From NCBI GenBank assembly GCA_020846435.1, contig JADLDY010000009.1, forward strand, positions 49,723 to 113,722: a DNA stretch of 64,000 bases, read 5' to 3'. The stretch is from Deltaproteobacteria bacterium (GTDB taxonomy: Bacteria > Desulfobacterota > GWC2-55-46). Made by a program: the position numbers and the translations under genes. The notes under the pieces are model-generated. The model worked only from the letters and a program-made list of their open reading frames with translations, ran no database searches and was not told the origin of the DNA. Positions within the stretch are counted from its first letter, which is position 1. Every line of letters begins with the position of its first letter. Positions 33,770-43,043 of this stretch are shown piece after piece.

Positions 33770-33798
33770 TTGTCTCTCGCGCCTCGAAATGTTATACT
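33770..33798 (+). promoter_or_regulatory. Sigma-70 promoter of mscS
   Basis: TTGTCT (33770-33775), 17 nt, TATACT (33793-33798), about 35 nt upstream of the mscS start. Confidence 0.6.
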
Positions 33799-33832
33799 CG
33801 CCTCTAACAAAAGGAAGGGCGGCAAATAAAAG

Positions 33833-34885
33833 ATGCAACAGTTCTGGGAAGGAAAATTCGAAAACGGCTTCATGACCTCGGCGGCCTTCTACGCTGTCGA
33901 ATTCATCGTAATCACGGTCCTTCTCCTTATCGCCAGGAAGCTCGCCTTTACGGCGCTTATCCGCTGGACCGGAAAGACCGAGACAAAAGCCGACGACTTC
34001 ATAATCGACTCGATCAAATACCCGTCGGTCTTCTGGGTCTTCGCAACTGCCATATACATAACGATAGCCACCTCAGACCTTGAGCCCCGCTTCGTCAACT
34101 ACGGGCTCAAGACCCTGTATGTCCTCATAACGCTCTCCATCACACTGGCGGCGGCCAACATCGCCTCCAGGCTCGTGCAAAGCTCCATTGAGAAGTCTTC
34201 CCCGGGGGCGGCCGTGACCGGCCTCTCAAGGGCTGTCATAAGGGTCGTCATACTCGCCATAGGCCTCCTCATCACGCTCAACGGCATGGGCGTATCCATT
34301 ACCCCCATGCTCACGGCTTTAGGCGTAGGCGGCCTGGCAGTCGCTCTCGCGCTCCAGGACTCACTTTCAAACCTCTTCGCCGGAGTCCACCTTCTCATGG
34401 AGCGGCCGGTGAGGGTCGGGGACTATATCAAGATAGCCTCAGGGGAGGAAGGCTTCGTCTCCGACATAGGCTGGAGGACGACGAGGATACGCCAGCTCTC
34501 CAACAACATAGTCATCGTCCCTAACAACAAGCTCGCCCAGAGCACGATAACGAACTACCACATGCCGGACAGTTCCATGGCGTTGCTGATACCAGTAGGC
34601 GTAAGCTACGCATCAGACCCTGACCTCGTCGAGAAAGTCCTCATGGACGAGGCCGAAAAAGCAGCCGGAGAGGTCGCTGGCCTCCTGCCAAGCCCGGCCC
34701 CGGCGGTGAAGTTCATGCCCGGCTTCGGCGACTATTCTCTCAACTTCACGCTAATCTGCCAGGTCGCTGACTTTACCTCGCAGGTCGGGGTCCAGCACGA
34801 GCTGAGAAAACGCATATTCAAGAGGTTTCAAGCCGAGGGAATAGAGTTCGCGTACCCCACGCGCACCGTCTACATCAAACAATAG
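33833..34885 (+). CDS. MscS-family mechanosensitive channel
   Basis: 350 residues. Four to five membrane helices, then the pore-lining TM3 and cytoplasmic beta domain: MLTALGVGGLAVALALQDSLSNLFAGVHLLMERPVRVGDYIKI, with the typical Gly/Ala packing and the GLAVALAL-D core. VPNNKLAQSTITNYHMPDSS follows in the beta domain. It should open under membrane tension to release solutes. It begins behind its own promoter and is convergent with the yyaL-like gene, the two stops being 7 bp apart. Confidence 0.92.
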   Translation: MQQFWEGKFENGFMTSAAFYAVEFIVITVLLLIARKLAFTALIRWTGKTETKADDFIIDSIKYPSVFWVFATAIYITIATSDLEPRFVNYGLKTLYVLITLSITLAAANIASRLVQSSIEKSSPGAAVTGLSRAVIRVVILAIGLLITLNGMGVSITPMLTALGVGGLAVALALQDSLSNLFAGVHLLMERPVRVGDYIKIASGEEGFVSDIGWRTTRIRQLSNNIVIVPNNKLAQSTITNYHMPDSSMALLIPVGVSYASDPDLVEKVLMDEAEKAAGEVAGLLPSPAPAVKFMPGFGDYSLNFTLICQVADFTSQVGVQHELRKRIFKRFQAEGIEFAYPTRTVYIKQ

Positions 34886-34892
34886 CCGGCCC

Positions 34893-36671
34893 TCACTTCT
34901 TTTTACCGAGAAACTCTTCGAGAGCGTAAAAAAAGTTGCCATGCAAGACAGGGTCCTCAATAGTTCCATCTATCGAACGCAGGATACTGCCTGCCATTGA
35001 AGCGTAGCTTTCGTTACCAGTAAGCCGCGAGATATTCATGAGGAGCCGGGCCGCCGCCGAGTTGCCTGAGGGCAGGTCGTTGTCAAAGAGATCCCTTTCT
35101 CTCACAAAGAGTTTTTCCTGGTCAGCTCCCGCGTCAAAGAAAAGCCCTGTCGTCCCGTCGTGGAAGAGAGCGACCATCCTGCCGGTTATTTTCAAAGCCT
35201 CGTCAAACCATCTTTTTTCAGAAGAAGCCTTGTAAATGGAGAGCAAACCGAGGCCCATGAGCGCGTAGTCCTCAAGGAGCCCCTTGCCGACAGAGACCCT
35301 GTCGAGCGTGTACCTCTTCAGAGAGCCGTCTGGGGCGGCCAGCGCCGACAACAGATATGACGCGCTCTTTTTCGCCTCCTCGAGGAGATCAGCCCTTTCA
35401 AAGACGACAGAAGCGTTCGCGAGAGCCGTCAACGCGAGCCCGTTCCAGGCGGCGATAATCTTTTGGTCGGTCTCAGGCGGCTTCCTCTCCCGCCTCAGCT
35501 TGAGCAGAGCCTCCTTTAGCCTCCCCGTATGCTCCGGTGCAGGCGTGTCTTCTGAGAGCGCGGCAAGCCTCAAGGTGTTCCTACCCTCATGGTTGCCCTC
35601 TTCCGTCACTGAATAAAGGCGCATGAAGCTTTCCGCCCCGTCCCCAAGCGCGTCCCTCAACTCCCGGGCGTCCCAGAGGTAATAAGAGCCCTCTTCACCT
35701 GACGAGTCAGCGTCCTGGGAAGCGAAGAAGCCGCCTTCCGGCCCTTTCATCTCGCGCAGCATATAGCCGATGGTCTCAAGGCTTACCTCCCTGAAAAACA
35801 CGTCGCCAGTCTCACTGAAAGCTTCGGCGTAGAGCGCGGCAAGGAGCGCGTTGTCATAGAGCATCTTCTCGAAGTGCGGCACCTCCCACCTCTCGTCAAC
35901 CGAGTACCTGTGAAAGCCGCCGCCGAGATGGTCGTAGACGCCGCCTTTTGCCATGGCTGAAAGGCTCTTCGTGACCATCTCAAGAGCCCCTGCCTTGCCT
36001 GTCCTCCTGTAATAGGCGAGAAGGAAATCGAGGAACATGGCATGCGGGAACTTGGGAGCCCCTCCGAAGCCGCCAAAAGCCCCGTCGAAGTACACTCTTG
36101 CGGCTTCAAAGGCCATGTCAAGGCTCTCTTCATTAAGCTCGCCTTCTTGCGCGGAGTGCCTCTCCCTCAACATCCGTTCGATATCGCCGGTGACCTGGCT
36201 GACCATGCTCTTTTCCTTCGCGTAGGCCGACCCGACAGCGCGCAGCACTTTCTTGAAGGAAGGCAGGCCAAAGCTCTCCTCTCTCGGGAAGTAAGACCCG
36301 CCGTAAAACGGTATGCCCTCCGGGGTCGCGAAGACCGTAAGCGGCCACCCGGCCCGGCCTGTCATGGCGCTCACGGCCTTTATGTACAGGCTGTCAAGAT
36401 CTGGCCGCTCCTCCCTGTCTACCTTTATGCTGACGAAGTTCTCGTTCATTATCCTTGCTGTCTCAGGGTCCTCGAAAGATTCTTTTTCCATGACGTGGCA
36501 CCAGTGGCAAGAAGAATAGCCGATGCTTATGAGAAGCGGCCTGTCCTCCTTCTTTGCCCTTTCAAGTGCCTCTCCTGACCAGGGGTACCAGTCCACCGGG
36601 TTATTAGCGTGCTGTTTGAGATAAGGGCTTTGCTGCCCCTTGAGATGGTTTTCATGCCTGTTGACTGACAT
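34893..36671 (-). CDS. YyaL/SPATA20-type thioredoxin-domain protein (DUF255)
   Basis: 592 residues, somewhat shorter than most family members (about 650-700). The N-terminal thioredoxin-like domain carries [18 protein letters not shown] with a CxxC-type site, preceded by [18 protein letters not shown], the family hallmark. The remainder is an alpha/alpha-toroid related to N-acylglucosamine 2-epimerases ([60 protein letters not shown]). The precise reaction is unknown; the shortness is mainly at the C-terminus. It is transcribed divergently from the DJ-1-type gene. Confidence 0.9.
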   Translation of the reverse strand: MSVNRHENHLKGQQSPYLKQHANNPVDWYPWSGEALERAKKEDRPLLISIGYSSCHWCHVMEKESFEDPETARIMNENFVSIKVDREERPDLDSLYIKAVSAMTGRAGWPLTVFATPEGIPFYGGSYFPREESFGLPSFKKVLRAVGSAYAKEKSMVSQVTGDIERMLRERHSAQEGELNEESLDMAFEAARVYFDGAFGGFGGAPKFPHAMFLDFLLAYYRRTGKAGALEMVTKSLSAMAKGGVYDHLGGGFHRYSVDERWEVPHFEKMLYDNALLAALYAEAFSETGDVFFREVSLETIGYMLREMKGPEGGFFASQDADSSGEEGSYYLWDARELRDALGDGAESFMRLYSVTEEGNHEGRNTLRLAALSEDTPAPEHTGRLKEALLKLRRERKPPETDQKIIAAWNGLALTALANASVVFERADLLEEAKKSASYLLSALAAPDGSLKRYTLDRVSVGKGLLEDYALMGLGLLSIYKASSEKRWFDEALKITGRMVALFHDGTTGLFFDAGADQEKLFVRERDLFDNDLPSGNSAAARLLMNISRLTGNESYASMAGSILRSIDGTIEDPVLHGNFFYALEEFLGKKK

Positions 36672-36813
36672 CAGAGCCTCCTTTGTACATAGAGCCTTTC
36701 TCCTTAATTCTTACACCCAATCGGCCAGGCCGCAAGTCAGCCCCGTGAGCCCTGCTTTGACAGGCGGCCAAAGGGCTGTATAATTCAAGAAAAGCCGCAC
36801 ACGGAGGAAAGAT

Positions 36814-37359
36814 ATGAAAAAGGTTCTGGTCGTGCTCGCGCCCGGCTTCGAGGAGGTGGAAGCGCTCGCGCCTGTCGATATTCTGAGGAGAGCGGGCGCG
36901 CAGGTAACACTCGCCGGGACAATCAGCGGAGCGATAAAAGGCAGGAACGGAATAAGCGTCCTGCCTGACACGACAATGGACAAGGCAGGCTCAGACTATG
37001 ACATGATAGTGCTGCCCGGAGGGGCCGCGGGGACTGAGAACCTCAAGAAAGACGCGATAGTCAAGACCGTGGTCGAAGCCATGGCAGGCAGGGGCAAATT
37101 CATCACTGCGATATGCGCGGCCCCGACCGTGCTCTCAGCCATAGGCGTAAGCAGGGGCCGCCTCGTCACGAGCCACCCGTCGGTCAGGGAAGATCTCCAC
37201 GGGGAAAGGATATCTGATGAACGGGTAGTAGTCGACGGCAACTTCATAACGAGCCAGGGGCCTGGGACCGCTATGGAATTCGGCTTCTGCCTTGTCGAGA
37301 ATCTCTTCGGAAAAGAAAAGGTATTGGAAGTGAACAAGGGGGTGCTGGCGAGGCTTTAG
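36814..37359 (+). CDS. DJ-1/PfpI (YajL-like) family protein
   Basis: 181 residues. DJ-1 superfamily; related proteins act as chaperones or glyoxal/protein deglycases. Marks are KKVLVVLAPGFEEVEALAPVDILRRAG with the conserved Glu, DMIVLPGGAAGTENLK, FITAICAAPTVLSAIG with the nucleophilic Cys elbow, and TSQGPGTAMEFGFCLVE. A GGAGGAAAG ribosome-binding site precedes the ATG. Two family-A repeats follow its stop codon. Confidence 0.9.
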   Translation: MKKVLVVLAPGFEEVEALAPVDILRRAGAQVTLAGTISGAIKGRNGISVLPDTTMDKAGSDYDMIVLPGGAAGTENLKKDAIVKTVVEAMAGRGKFITAICAAPTVLSAIGVSRGRLVTSHPSVREDLHGERISDERVVVDGNFITSQGPGTAMEFGFCLVENLFGKEKVLEVNKGVLARL

Positions 37360-37367
37360 CTGTGGAA

Positions 37368-37440
37368 ATAATGCGTACTTTCCTGTACGCCGCTTTTGCC
37401 GCAACACGGACAACGACGCAGATGGGCTTTCTTGAAGCTA
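37368..37440. repeat. Family-A palindromic repeat, truncated copy A4
   Basis: Only the inner hairpin GCGTACTTTCCTGTACGC and the right half (GACAACGACGCAGATGGGCTTTCTTG) remain; the left arm is missing. It is flanked by a 10-bp direct repeat AGGCTTTAGC at 37351-37360 and 37456-37465, the first copy containing the stop codon of the DJ-1-type gene. Confidence 0.65.
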
Positions 37441-37462
37441 CCAACCAACTCTATAAGGCTTT

Positions 37463-37590
37463 AGCAGACTGCTCAAAAAGGTCCAGATGCAAGGCGGCGA
37501 GGAGCGAGGAATGAGGCGTACTCTTCATGTACGCCGCAATTACGAGCTTTGAAGCCAACAAAGCAGATGGGCCTTTTTCAGCAGTCTGCT
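37463..37590. repeat. Family-A palindromic repeat, copy A5
   Basis: 128 bp, arms 37463-37485 and 37568-37590 pair at about 20 of 23 positions (AGCAGACTGCT termini). The inner GGCGTAC/GTACGCC hairpin is intact. Its last base overlaps the stop codon of the CDF gene. Confidence 0.85.
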
Positions 37591-38450
37591 TATATAGGGT
37601 CTATGTGAACAAACGCCCGTTCGATGGTGCCTATGCTCTCCACGATGGCGGCCGCCGCTTCGCCGATCGCGTGCGATTCGACCGTGGGCAGGGTCTTGTC
37701 GACCTTTATGTGTATCTCGACATGGATGAACGGGCCGACATAATGGGCCTTGACCGCGTTGAGACCCTTAACGCCTGAGACGCTCAGGGCGGCCTTTTTT
37801 ATCTCGGACAGGAGGGCCGGCTCAGGGGCCTGCCCCATGAGGTAGGCTATGTTCTCCATGCCTATCTTGTAGCCTGTATAGATTATCCAGATGCTTATGA
37901 CAAAGCCTGCCGCAGGGTCGAGCCACGGATAGCCGAGCAAAGTCCCGCCGAGGCCTACGAGAGCCGCGAAAGCTATGACGACATCCATTAGAGAATCTAT
38001 GGCAGTCGCCCTCAACGCCGTGCTGTTCACCAGCTTGCCCACTCGGCCGAAGTACCATGACATGACCCCCTTGGCGGCCATCGTTATGACAGGCACAAGA
38101 AGTGTCAGCGCGCCCACTTGCGCGCTCGTCCCCTCGTAGAGCCTCTCAGCGGACTCCCTTATCACCTCGAAGCCGAGTATGCCCGCCAATACCGCTATTA
38201 TGAGACCGGCTATGGGCTCCGCCCTGCTGTGCCCGAAAGGGTGCCCCTCGTCGGCTTTTTTATCCGAGATGCGCACGCAGATGAAGGTCGCTATCGACGC
38301 GGCTATGTCGCTGAGCGAGTTGAGCGCGTCCGAGATCAGCGCGATAGATCCGGACATGAGGCCGCCAATGAGCTTGAGGACGAAGAGCGCGGTGTTCGCG
38401 AGTATGTTTATGACGGTAGCCCTGAAGGCTACCGGGTTCATGTCGAACAT
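37590..38450 (-). CDS. CDF-family cation transporter (FieF/MamM-like)
   Basis: About 286 residues. Six membrane segments; the metal site reads SDALNSLSDIAA in TM2 and DSLMDVVIA in TM5, the DxxxD pattern of Fe/Zn or Mn type CDFs, unlike the HxxxD in the exporter at 760-1725. GHPFGHSRAEPIAGL is the usual loop after TM2. The C-terminal domain has VHIEIHIKVD-type strands (FIHVEIHIKVDKTLPTVESHAIG). Start taken as the ATG at 38450; an in-frame TTG is one codon before. Specificity for Fe, Zn or Mn is not resolved. Confidence 0.9.
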   Translation of the reverse strand: MFDMNPVAFRATVINILANTALFVLKLIGGLMSGSIALISDALNSLSDIAASIATFICVRISDKKADEGHPFGHSRAEPIAGLIIAVLAGILGFEVIRESAERLYEGTSAQVGALTLLVPVITMAAKGVMSWYFGRVGKLVNSTALRATAIDSLMDVVIAFAALVGLGGTLLGYPWLDPAAGFVISIWIIYTGYKIGMENIAYLMGQAPEPALLSEIKKAALSVSGVKGLNAVKAHYVGPFIHVEIHIKVDKTLPTVESHAIGEAAAAIVESIGTIERAFVHIDPI

Positions 38451-38479
38451 CAAATGAGCTCTCTGACAGAGGACGGGGC

Positions 38480-39733
38480 TTAAACGAGCTTGAACTTCTC
38501 GCGAGCCCTGAAAATATTCTGGCGCGCCACTATGTAAAAGCTCTGGGCCCAGGCAAGTGGGACGTTGTAGTTGGGAACTCCGTCGGTATAAAGCTCCGGC
38601 ATGAGCCCGTCGTCCGTCATCACGCTCTCGGCCTTCCTGAGGTAGAGCTCAGCCTTGTGCATGTAATCGACTGGCGGCTGGAACGCTGAGCCGGCTTTGA
38701 GCCCCTTTATGGCAAGCTGGGAGAAGACTATTGAGAGCCACGCGAAGCCCAGAGGCCACTCAGCCTCGTTGCCAAGAGGAGAGCTCCTGTCGGCGTTATA
38801 ATAGAGGTCGCCCGGGTACCTTATGACGCCCATCTTCCTGACGAGGTGGCGCTCGATGTTGGCTATTATGTGAAGGGCCTGGCTGTCGGTCACTATGTAA
38901 TACGGCCAGATGAGGCTGAGTTGCGAGAGGTCGAATGGCCTTGAGTTGGACTCCGACGGCAGCACCCTGTCGAGGGCGGCCCGGCCGGCCTCTATGAACT
39001 CCTGAGGGACTGGAAGGTAATGGTGTATGGGGATCTGGCTCTTGTACTTGTAGTGGTAGTACCCGTCGTCGTGCCACATTGTGAGGCCCGCGAGCACCGC
39101 GCCGATGCTCGAGGAATGGACCTCAGGGCCCTCCTCCCACATGCCGAAATCCGGGTCTGTGTGCCACCTCACGGTCGTGAGGTAAAGGACCATGTCGCGC
39201 AGGAGTATCTGCGTTTCCACCTGGTCGGTAGATATGACGTTGTACCCTTTTTTTATGAGGTCGCCGGTCTTGTAGAGGAACAGGCCGAAGATGTCGAGCT
39301 GGTGGTGCCCCCACTCGCTCGTTATCTCCTCGAGCGTCACCGGGTGAATCCTGGCGTGTATGACCTGGTCGGCGCAGCTCCCGAGGTAATGGCGCTTGCG
39401 TGCGCCGCTGGAGAGCTTGTGCCGGTACTTCTGGAATATCCTTATGATGAGCCTGTAACTCTCTATGAGCCGGTCATAGGAGCCGACGTACTCGTTGGCG
39501 TACGTCGCGTACATGATGTCCCGGAGCCAGAAGACGTTGTACCTGTCCCCGCCCTTGTCGCCTGAGTAGTCTGAAGCGACATAACCGCCGTTGAGCTGGC
39601 GCATGCCCTCCAGGTGCTTGTATGCGACAAGAAGCTTCTCGTCATCCGGCAGCTCCATGAAGGTGCGGCCGCGGAGGGCTTCCTTGACCTGGCTTGAAAG
39701 GCTTCTTTCGGGTTTTACGTCGGTTGATATCAT
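38480..39733 (-). CDS. Glycoside hydrolase family 15-like protein
   Basis: About 417 residues. (alpha/alpha)6-barrel protein resembling glucoamylase-type GH15 and the catalytic-like part of phosphorylase kinase alpha: YNVFWLRDIMYATYANEYVG, TSEWGHHQLDIFGLFLYKTGD, IGAVLAGLTMWHDDG and GNEAEWPLGFAWLSIVFSQLAIKG. No signal peptide, so a cytoplasmic role in alpha-glucan or trehalose turnover is likely; the substrate is uncertain. The ribosome-binding site is weak. It lies 30 nt upstream of the CDF gene in the same direction. Confidence 0.75.
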   Translation of the reverse strand: MISTDVKPERSLSSQVKEALRGRTFMELPDDEKLLVAYKHLEGMRQLNGGYVASDYSGDKGGDRYNVFWLRDIMYATYANEYVGSYDRLIESYRLIIRIFQKYRHKLSSGARKRHYLGSCADQVIHARIHPVTLEEITSEWGHHQLDIFGLFLYKTGDLIKKGYNVISTDQVETQILLRDMVLYLTTVRWHTDPDFGMWEEGPEVHSSSIGAVLAGLTMWHDDGYYHYKYKSQIPIHHYLPVPQEFIEAGRAALDRVLPSESNSRPFDLSQLSLIWPYYIVTDSQALHIIANIERHLVRKMGVIRYPGDLYYNADRSSPLGNEAEWPLGFAWLSIVFSQLAIKGLKAGSAFQPPVDYMHKAELYLRKAESVMTDDGLMPELYTDGVPNYNVPLAWAQSFYIVARQNIFRAREKFKLV

Positions 39734-39818
39734 GGGCAAATCATACCTTAAAAACCGGACGCGTTCAACTACTTTGGCCCGTGAAAATCATAGAAAAAAC
39801 ATTATGTTATACTATTTA

Positions 39819-40703
39819 TCAGGGCGCGAGGACTCTGAGCGCGCCCTGCATGACCGACACCTGAAGCTCACCGCCGCACTCAAATGGCTCTCCGTCGACA
39901 TGGGCAAAGGCCGCTTTCCTTCCCCTTATGACGGCCTCTTTCCCTCTTACGCGCTCGTACCCCCTGAGCTTTTCCACGCTCCCTTTCATGACAGAGCGCC
40001 ACAGGGCAAGAACCGCCGCCATGCCCGCCTTTGGCACGACGCAGAAATCAAGCAGGCCGTCCTCAACGCTCGCTCCCGGCGAGATGAAAGCGCCCCCTCC
40101 CCACTGGCTGGTGTTGGCGGCCGTGAGGATGAGGGGGGCCGCGTTTATCGTCTGCCCGTCGACAACTAGCTCGATGTCGTCGGGCTTGAACTTAGCGTAC
40201 TCGATGAGCGCGAGCATGTAATACGGGGAGAGGCCGCGCACTCTGCTCGCGAGCCCCCCTTCGTTATACCTCCTGCTCAAGGCCCCCTCGAAGGCGAACC
40301 CGGCTGTCGTGAAAAAGTACCTGCCACTTGCCTTGCCGGCATCGATTGAACGCACGCGCCCTGTCTTCAGGAGGGAGATCGCGGCAAGCGGGTCAGAGGG
40401 TATATTGAGCTCCCGGGCGAGCGCGTTGCCAGAGCCAGCCGGGAGGATGCCCAGGGCCGTCTTCGTGTTGACGAGACGGCTCGCGACGTTGTTTATAGTC
40501 CCGTCCCCGCCGCAGGCAAAGACGAACTCATAGCCCTTGTCAGCGGCTTCTCTGGCAAGCTCTCCGGCGTCATCGGCGCTCCTTGAGGCCTTCACCTCGA
40601 AGATGCCGTTCGAGTCTCCCATGACCTCGAAGACAAGCTCGCCGACGCGTTTGAAAGAGCCAGCGGAGCCGGAAGCAGGGTTTATTATGAACCTTACCTT
40701 CAG
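39819..40703 (-). CDS. Diacylglycerol/lipid kinase family protein (YegS/DagK-like)
   Basis: About 294 residues. Starts KVRFIINPASGSAGSFKRVGEL, contains FVFACGGDGTINNVASRLV (the GGDGT nucleotide site) and GILPAGSGNALARELNIPSDPLAA, all diagnostic of the DAGK catalytic family; the C-terminal domain has QWGGGAFISPGASVEDGLLDFCVV and VDGEPFECGGELQVSVM. It phosphorylates a lipid such as diacylglycerol. A CTG at 40703, six nt after AAGGAG, fits the family start; the alternative is a TTG at 40754 that adds 17 residues. This start is unusual and unproven. Confidence 0.85.
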   Translation of the reverse strand: MKVRFIINPASGSAGSFKRVGELVFEVMGDSNGIFEVKASRSADDAGELAREAADKGYEFVFACGGDGTINNVASRLVNTKTALGILPAGSGNALARELNIPSDPLAAISLLKTGRVRSIDAGKASGRYFFTTAGFAFEGALSRRYNEGGLASRVRGLSPYYMLALIEYAKFKPDDIELVVDGQTINAAPLILTAANTSQWGGGAFISPGASVEDGLLDFCVVPKAGMAAVLALWRSVMKGSVEKLRGYERVRGKEAVIRGRKAAFAHVDGEPFECGGELQVSVMQGALRVLAP

Positions 40704-40793
40704 AACAATCTCCTTAAAAGTAAAAGTATAGTTTGAAGGGGCAGAACTTCGCAATGACCAAAGCTACGCGCCACAGGAAAGAGAGGCTGGCGT

Positions 40794-40822
40794 AAAAAAA
40801 AGGCCCTCTCGCAAGAGAGGGC
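40794..40822 (-). terminator. Intrinsic terminator of the sdhABE operon
   Basis: Minus strand GCCCTCTC-TTGC-GAGAGGGC followed by CCTTTTTTTT. It lies downstream of the HdrB-like gene and of repeat A6. Confidence 0.9.
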
Positions 40823-40855
40823 AAAAAAACAAAGCAAACTTCCATAATCTTACTC

Positions 40856-40976
40856 AGGCTGCTCAAAAAGCTTCAGTTGCGAGGCGTCGAGTAGCGCGGA
40901 ACGAGGCGTACTTTTTTGTACGCCGCAGTTGCGCGCGACGAAGACAACAACGCAAATGGAGTTTTTTCAGCAGCCT
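40856..40976. repeat. Family-A palindromic repeat, copy A6
   Basis: 121 bp. Arms AGGCTGCTCAAAAAGCTTCA and its near-complement ending GTTTTTTCAGCAGCCTT; inner hairpin GGCGTACTTTTTTGTACGCC. The right arm encodes the last codons and TGA stop of the HdrB-like gene at 40967. Confidence 0.85.
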
Positions 40977-41848
40977 TCCAGAATCTTCTCAGGCGAGACA
41001 AGATGGCGTCCGAGGCCGAGCTCGGCCGGAGACATGCCGAGGGAGAGGCCTACGAGCTGCGAGAGGTGGAATATCGGCATCTGTATCTTCTCGCCAACGG
41101 CCTTTTCAGCGAGCCCCTGATAGTTGTCGAGGTTTACATGGCAGAAGGGGCACGGGGTCACGAAGCAGTTCGCGCCCTGCTCCTTGCCCTCGAGGAGCCT
41201 CCTGCCGGTCATATTCAAGGCAGTCTGTTCAGCGACTATGTCGACCTGAAAGCCGCAGCACCTGGCCTTGCCCCTGAAATCAACAGACTCGGCTCCAAGA
41301 GCCTCTATGAGAGCGTCAAGCGAGCGTGGCTTGTCCGGGTCGTCAAAGCCGAGCGCGTCAGAAGGCCTCAAGCTGTGGCAGCCGTAAAACGGCGCGGCCT
41401 TGAGCCAGCTCAGGGGTTTCACTACCTTTTTTTTAAGGTTGTCCAGCCCGTAGTCAGAGGCCAGCACCCAGAGGAGCTGCTTTATCTTGATCGTTCCGTT
41501 GTATCTGAGCCCGGCCTTGGCGAGCACCTCGTTTGTCTCTGCAAGGAGTTTTGGGTCGGCCAAAAGGTCCCTGTTGGCCGTCGACATGACCATGAGGCAG
41601 GTCGAGCATATTGTCAGTATGTCCATGCCCATGGACTCGGCCTCGGCGAAGATGCGCGCGTTTATGGCAAGGTACAACGGGTAGTCATAGTCAGTCAGGA
41701 GGCCCGCTCCGCAGCAGCTCGCCTTCGGCATGTCGTGGAGCCCAATCCCGAGGATGGAGGCGACCTTCCTTGTTGTGTCGTTCGCCTCCTTTGTCATGTG
41801 CTGGGAGACGCACCCCGGGTAATACGCGTATTTGAGTTCCTTTACCAC
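40967..41848 (-). CDS. HdrB-like CCG-domain protein, SdhE-type subunit of succinate dehydrogenase
   Basis: 293 residues with two cysteine-rich CCG domains. Each half has a YYPGC-like strand, a CCG motif and a CxxC: YAYYPGCVSQ, ASCCGAGLLTDYDYPL, ICSTCLMVM, then FYGCHSLRP, ARCCGFQVDI and PCPFCHVNL. This is the fold of HdrB and of SdhE, the anchor-replacing subunit of class-E (SdhABE) succinate dehydrogenases. It probably carries electrons from SdhB toward the quinone pool. The start is a GTG at 41848 with AAAAGGAG about 8 nt before it. It is 2 nt from sdhB. The stop is inside repeat A6. Confidence 0.85.
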   Translation of the reverse strand: MVKELKYAYYPGCVSQHMTKEANDTTRKVASILGIGLHDMPKASCCGAGLLTDYDYPLYLAINARIFAEAESMGMDILTICSTCLMVMSTANRDLLADPKLLAETNEVLAKAGLRYNGTIKIKQLLWVLASDYGLDNLKKKVVKPLSWLKAAPFYGCHSLRPSDALGFDDPDKPRSLDALIEALGAESVDFRGKARCCGFQVDIVAEQTALNMTGRRLLEGKEQGANCFVTPCPFCHVNLDNYQGLAEKAVGEKIQMPIFHLSQLVGLSLGMSPAELGLGRHLVSPEKILEGC

Positions 41849-41850
41849 GA

Positions 41851-42819
41851 CTACTCCTTTTTCTTTTCCTTGAGGCCGGCCTTCTTCCCGGCCTCTTTGT
41901 AAATCTCCCGCACCTCTTCTATCGCCTCTATCTGCGCGACTATGTACGGGTGCGGCATCTTGCCGTGGAGCTCCATCCTTATTCCGAGAGGGATCTTACC
42001 GAGGGACTTCAAAAAGCCGAGCGTCTTGAAGGTCATGGCAGCTTCATCCAGACGGCCGAATTTCTCGACCGAGCCGGCCATGGCCTCTACATGCTTTGCC
42101 CCGTGGTTGTCGAGGATTCCCGCCTTCATGGCCTCTGAGCGGAGCCTCTCTATCTGCTTCAATGGAGAAACTCCCTTGGGGCAGTACTGGGTGCACCGGA
42201 CGCACCGGACGCAGTCCCACATGCCGTGTTCCTCTGAAAGGCGCTCGAGCCTCTTTACAACGCTGCCGTCCCGTACATCACCGACGAACCTCCATGCCTT
42301 GGCAAGGGCCGCAGGGGCCGCGTAACGCTCGTCTATCTCGAGAGAAGAGCACTCGGCGTTGCAGACCCCGCACATGACGCACCTCTGGCTCTGGTCTATC
42401 AATTCCTCGGCCTCGGCCGTGACGGCGTTGCTGCCAGAAGTCGATGATGGCATGAGATAAGGGGAGATTTTCTCTATCTTGTTCCAGAACGGCGTCATGT
42501 CAACAACCAGGTCTTTTACAGGCCTGTGGTTATGGAGCGGCTCTATCGTCATGGAGCCCATCTTCTCAACCTCGGGGAGCACCTGCAGGTTGCAGGTGAG
42601 CCTCGCCGTGCCGTTAACTGTCATGGCGCACGAGCCGCATATCGCCGAGCGGCAGGACTTCCTGAACGCGAGTGTCGGGTCCTGCTCTTCCGAGATCTTC
42701 AGGAGCGCTTCCAGCACGGTCATGCCTTCGGTGACATCGACCATGTAAGCCTGGAGATAAGGCTCAGGCGAGCCGCCATCGTCGGGGTTATAACGCTTTA
42801 TCCTGAATTCTATCTTCAT
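41851..42819 (-). CDS. sdhB: Succinate dehydrogenase iron-sulfur subunit SdhB
   Basis: 322 residues, longer than the common ~240. N-terminal plant-type ferredoxin with FRKSCRSAICGSCAMTVNG for the 2Fe-2S cluster, then the C-terminal ferredoxin domain with CVMCGVCNAECSS and CVRCVRCTQYCPKGVSP for the 4Fe-4S and 3Fe-4S clusters. The extra ~70 residues follow the last cluster and end in a Lys/Glu-rich tail. It links SdhA to the HdrB-like SdhE. It is separated from sdhA by two repeats (42844-43043). Confidence 0.9.
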   Translation of the reverse strand: MKIEFRIKRYNPDDGGSPEPYLQAYMVDVTEGMTVLEALLKISEEQDPTLAFRKSCRSAICGSCAMTVNGTARLTCNLQVLPEVEKMGSMTIEPLHNHRPVKDLVVDMTPFWNKIEKISPYLMPSSTSGSNAVTAEAEELIDQSQRCVMCGVCNAECSSLEIDERYAAPAALAKAWRFVGDVRDGSVVKRLERLSEEHGMWDCVRCVRCTQYCPKGVSPLKQIERLRSEAMKAGILDNHGAKHVEAMAGSVEKFGRLDEAAMTFKTLGFLKSLGKIPLGIRMELHGKMPHPYIVAQIEAIEEVREIYKEAGKKAGLKEKKKE

Positions 42820-42843
42820 TCAGAGCCTTTCCTGTTATCTAAT

Positions 42844-42923
42844 CCCCTCCCTCGATGGGAGGGGACAAAGGGAAGGGTGAGGCCTTGTTCACCCCCACCC
42901 AGCCTCCCCCATCAAGGGGGAGG
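42844..42923. repeat. CCTCCC-type paired-hairpin repeat
   Basis: Two small hairpins, CCCCTCC-CTCGAT-GGGAGGGG (42844-42864) and CCTCCCCC-ATCAA-GGGGGAGG (42903-42923), with GGGAAGGGTGAGG and CACCCCCACCC between them so that the whole is one imperfect inverted repeat. This class of sequence is familiar from many bacterial genomes. It sits between sdhA and sdhB next to repeat A7. Confidence 0.6.
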
Positions 42924-42926
42924 AGT

Positions 42927-43043
42927 TTTAAAACTTCCAGCGCGAGCCTCAAGGAGCAAGGCACGAGGCATACTTTTTTGTACGCCGCTTTTGCCGCGCG
43001 ACAAAGACAACAACGCAGATGGACTTTTTGGGCGGCCTGCTAA
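42927..43043. repeat. Family-A palindromic repeat, copy A7
   Basis: About 117 bp. The right half (GACAACAACGCAGATGGACTTTTTGGGCGGCC) and hairpin GCATACTTTTTTGTACGC are clear; the left arm is degenerate where it joins the CCTCCC-type repeat. The sdhA TAG stop abuts its right end. Confidence 0.7.
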
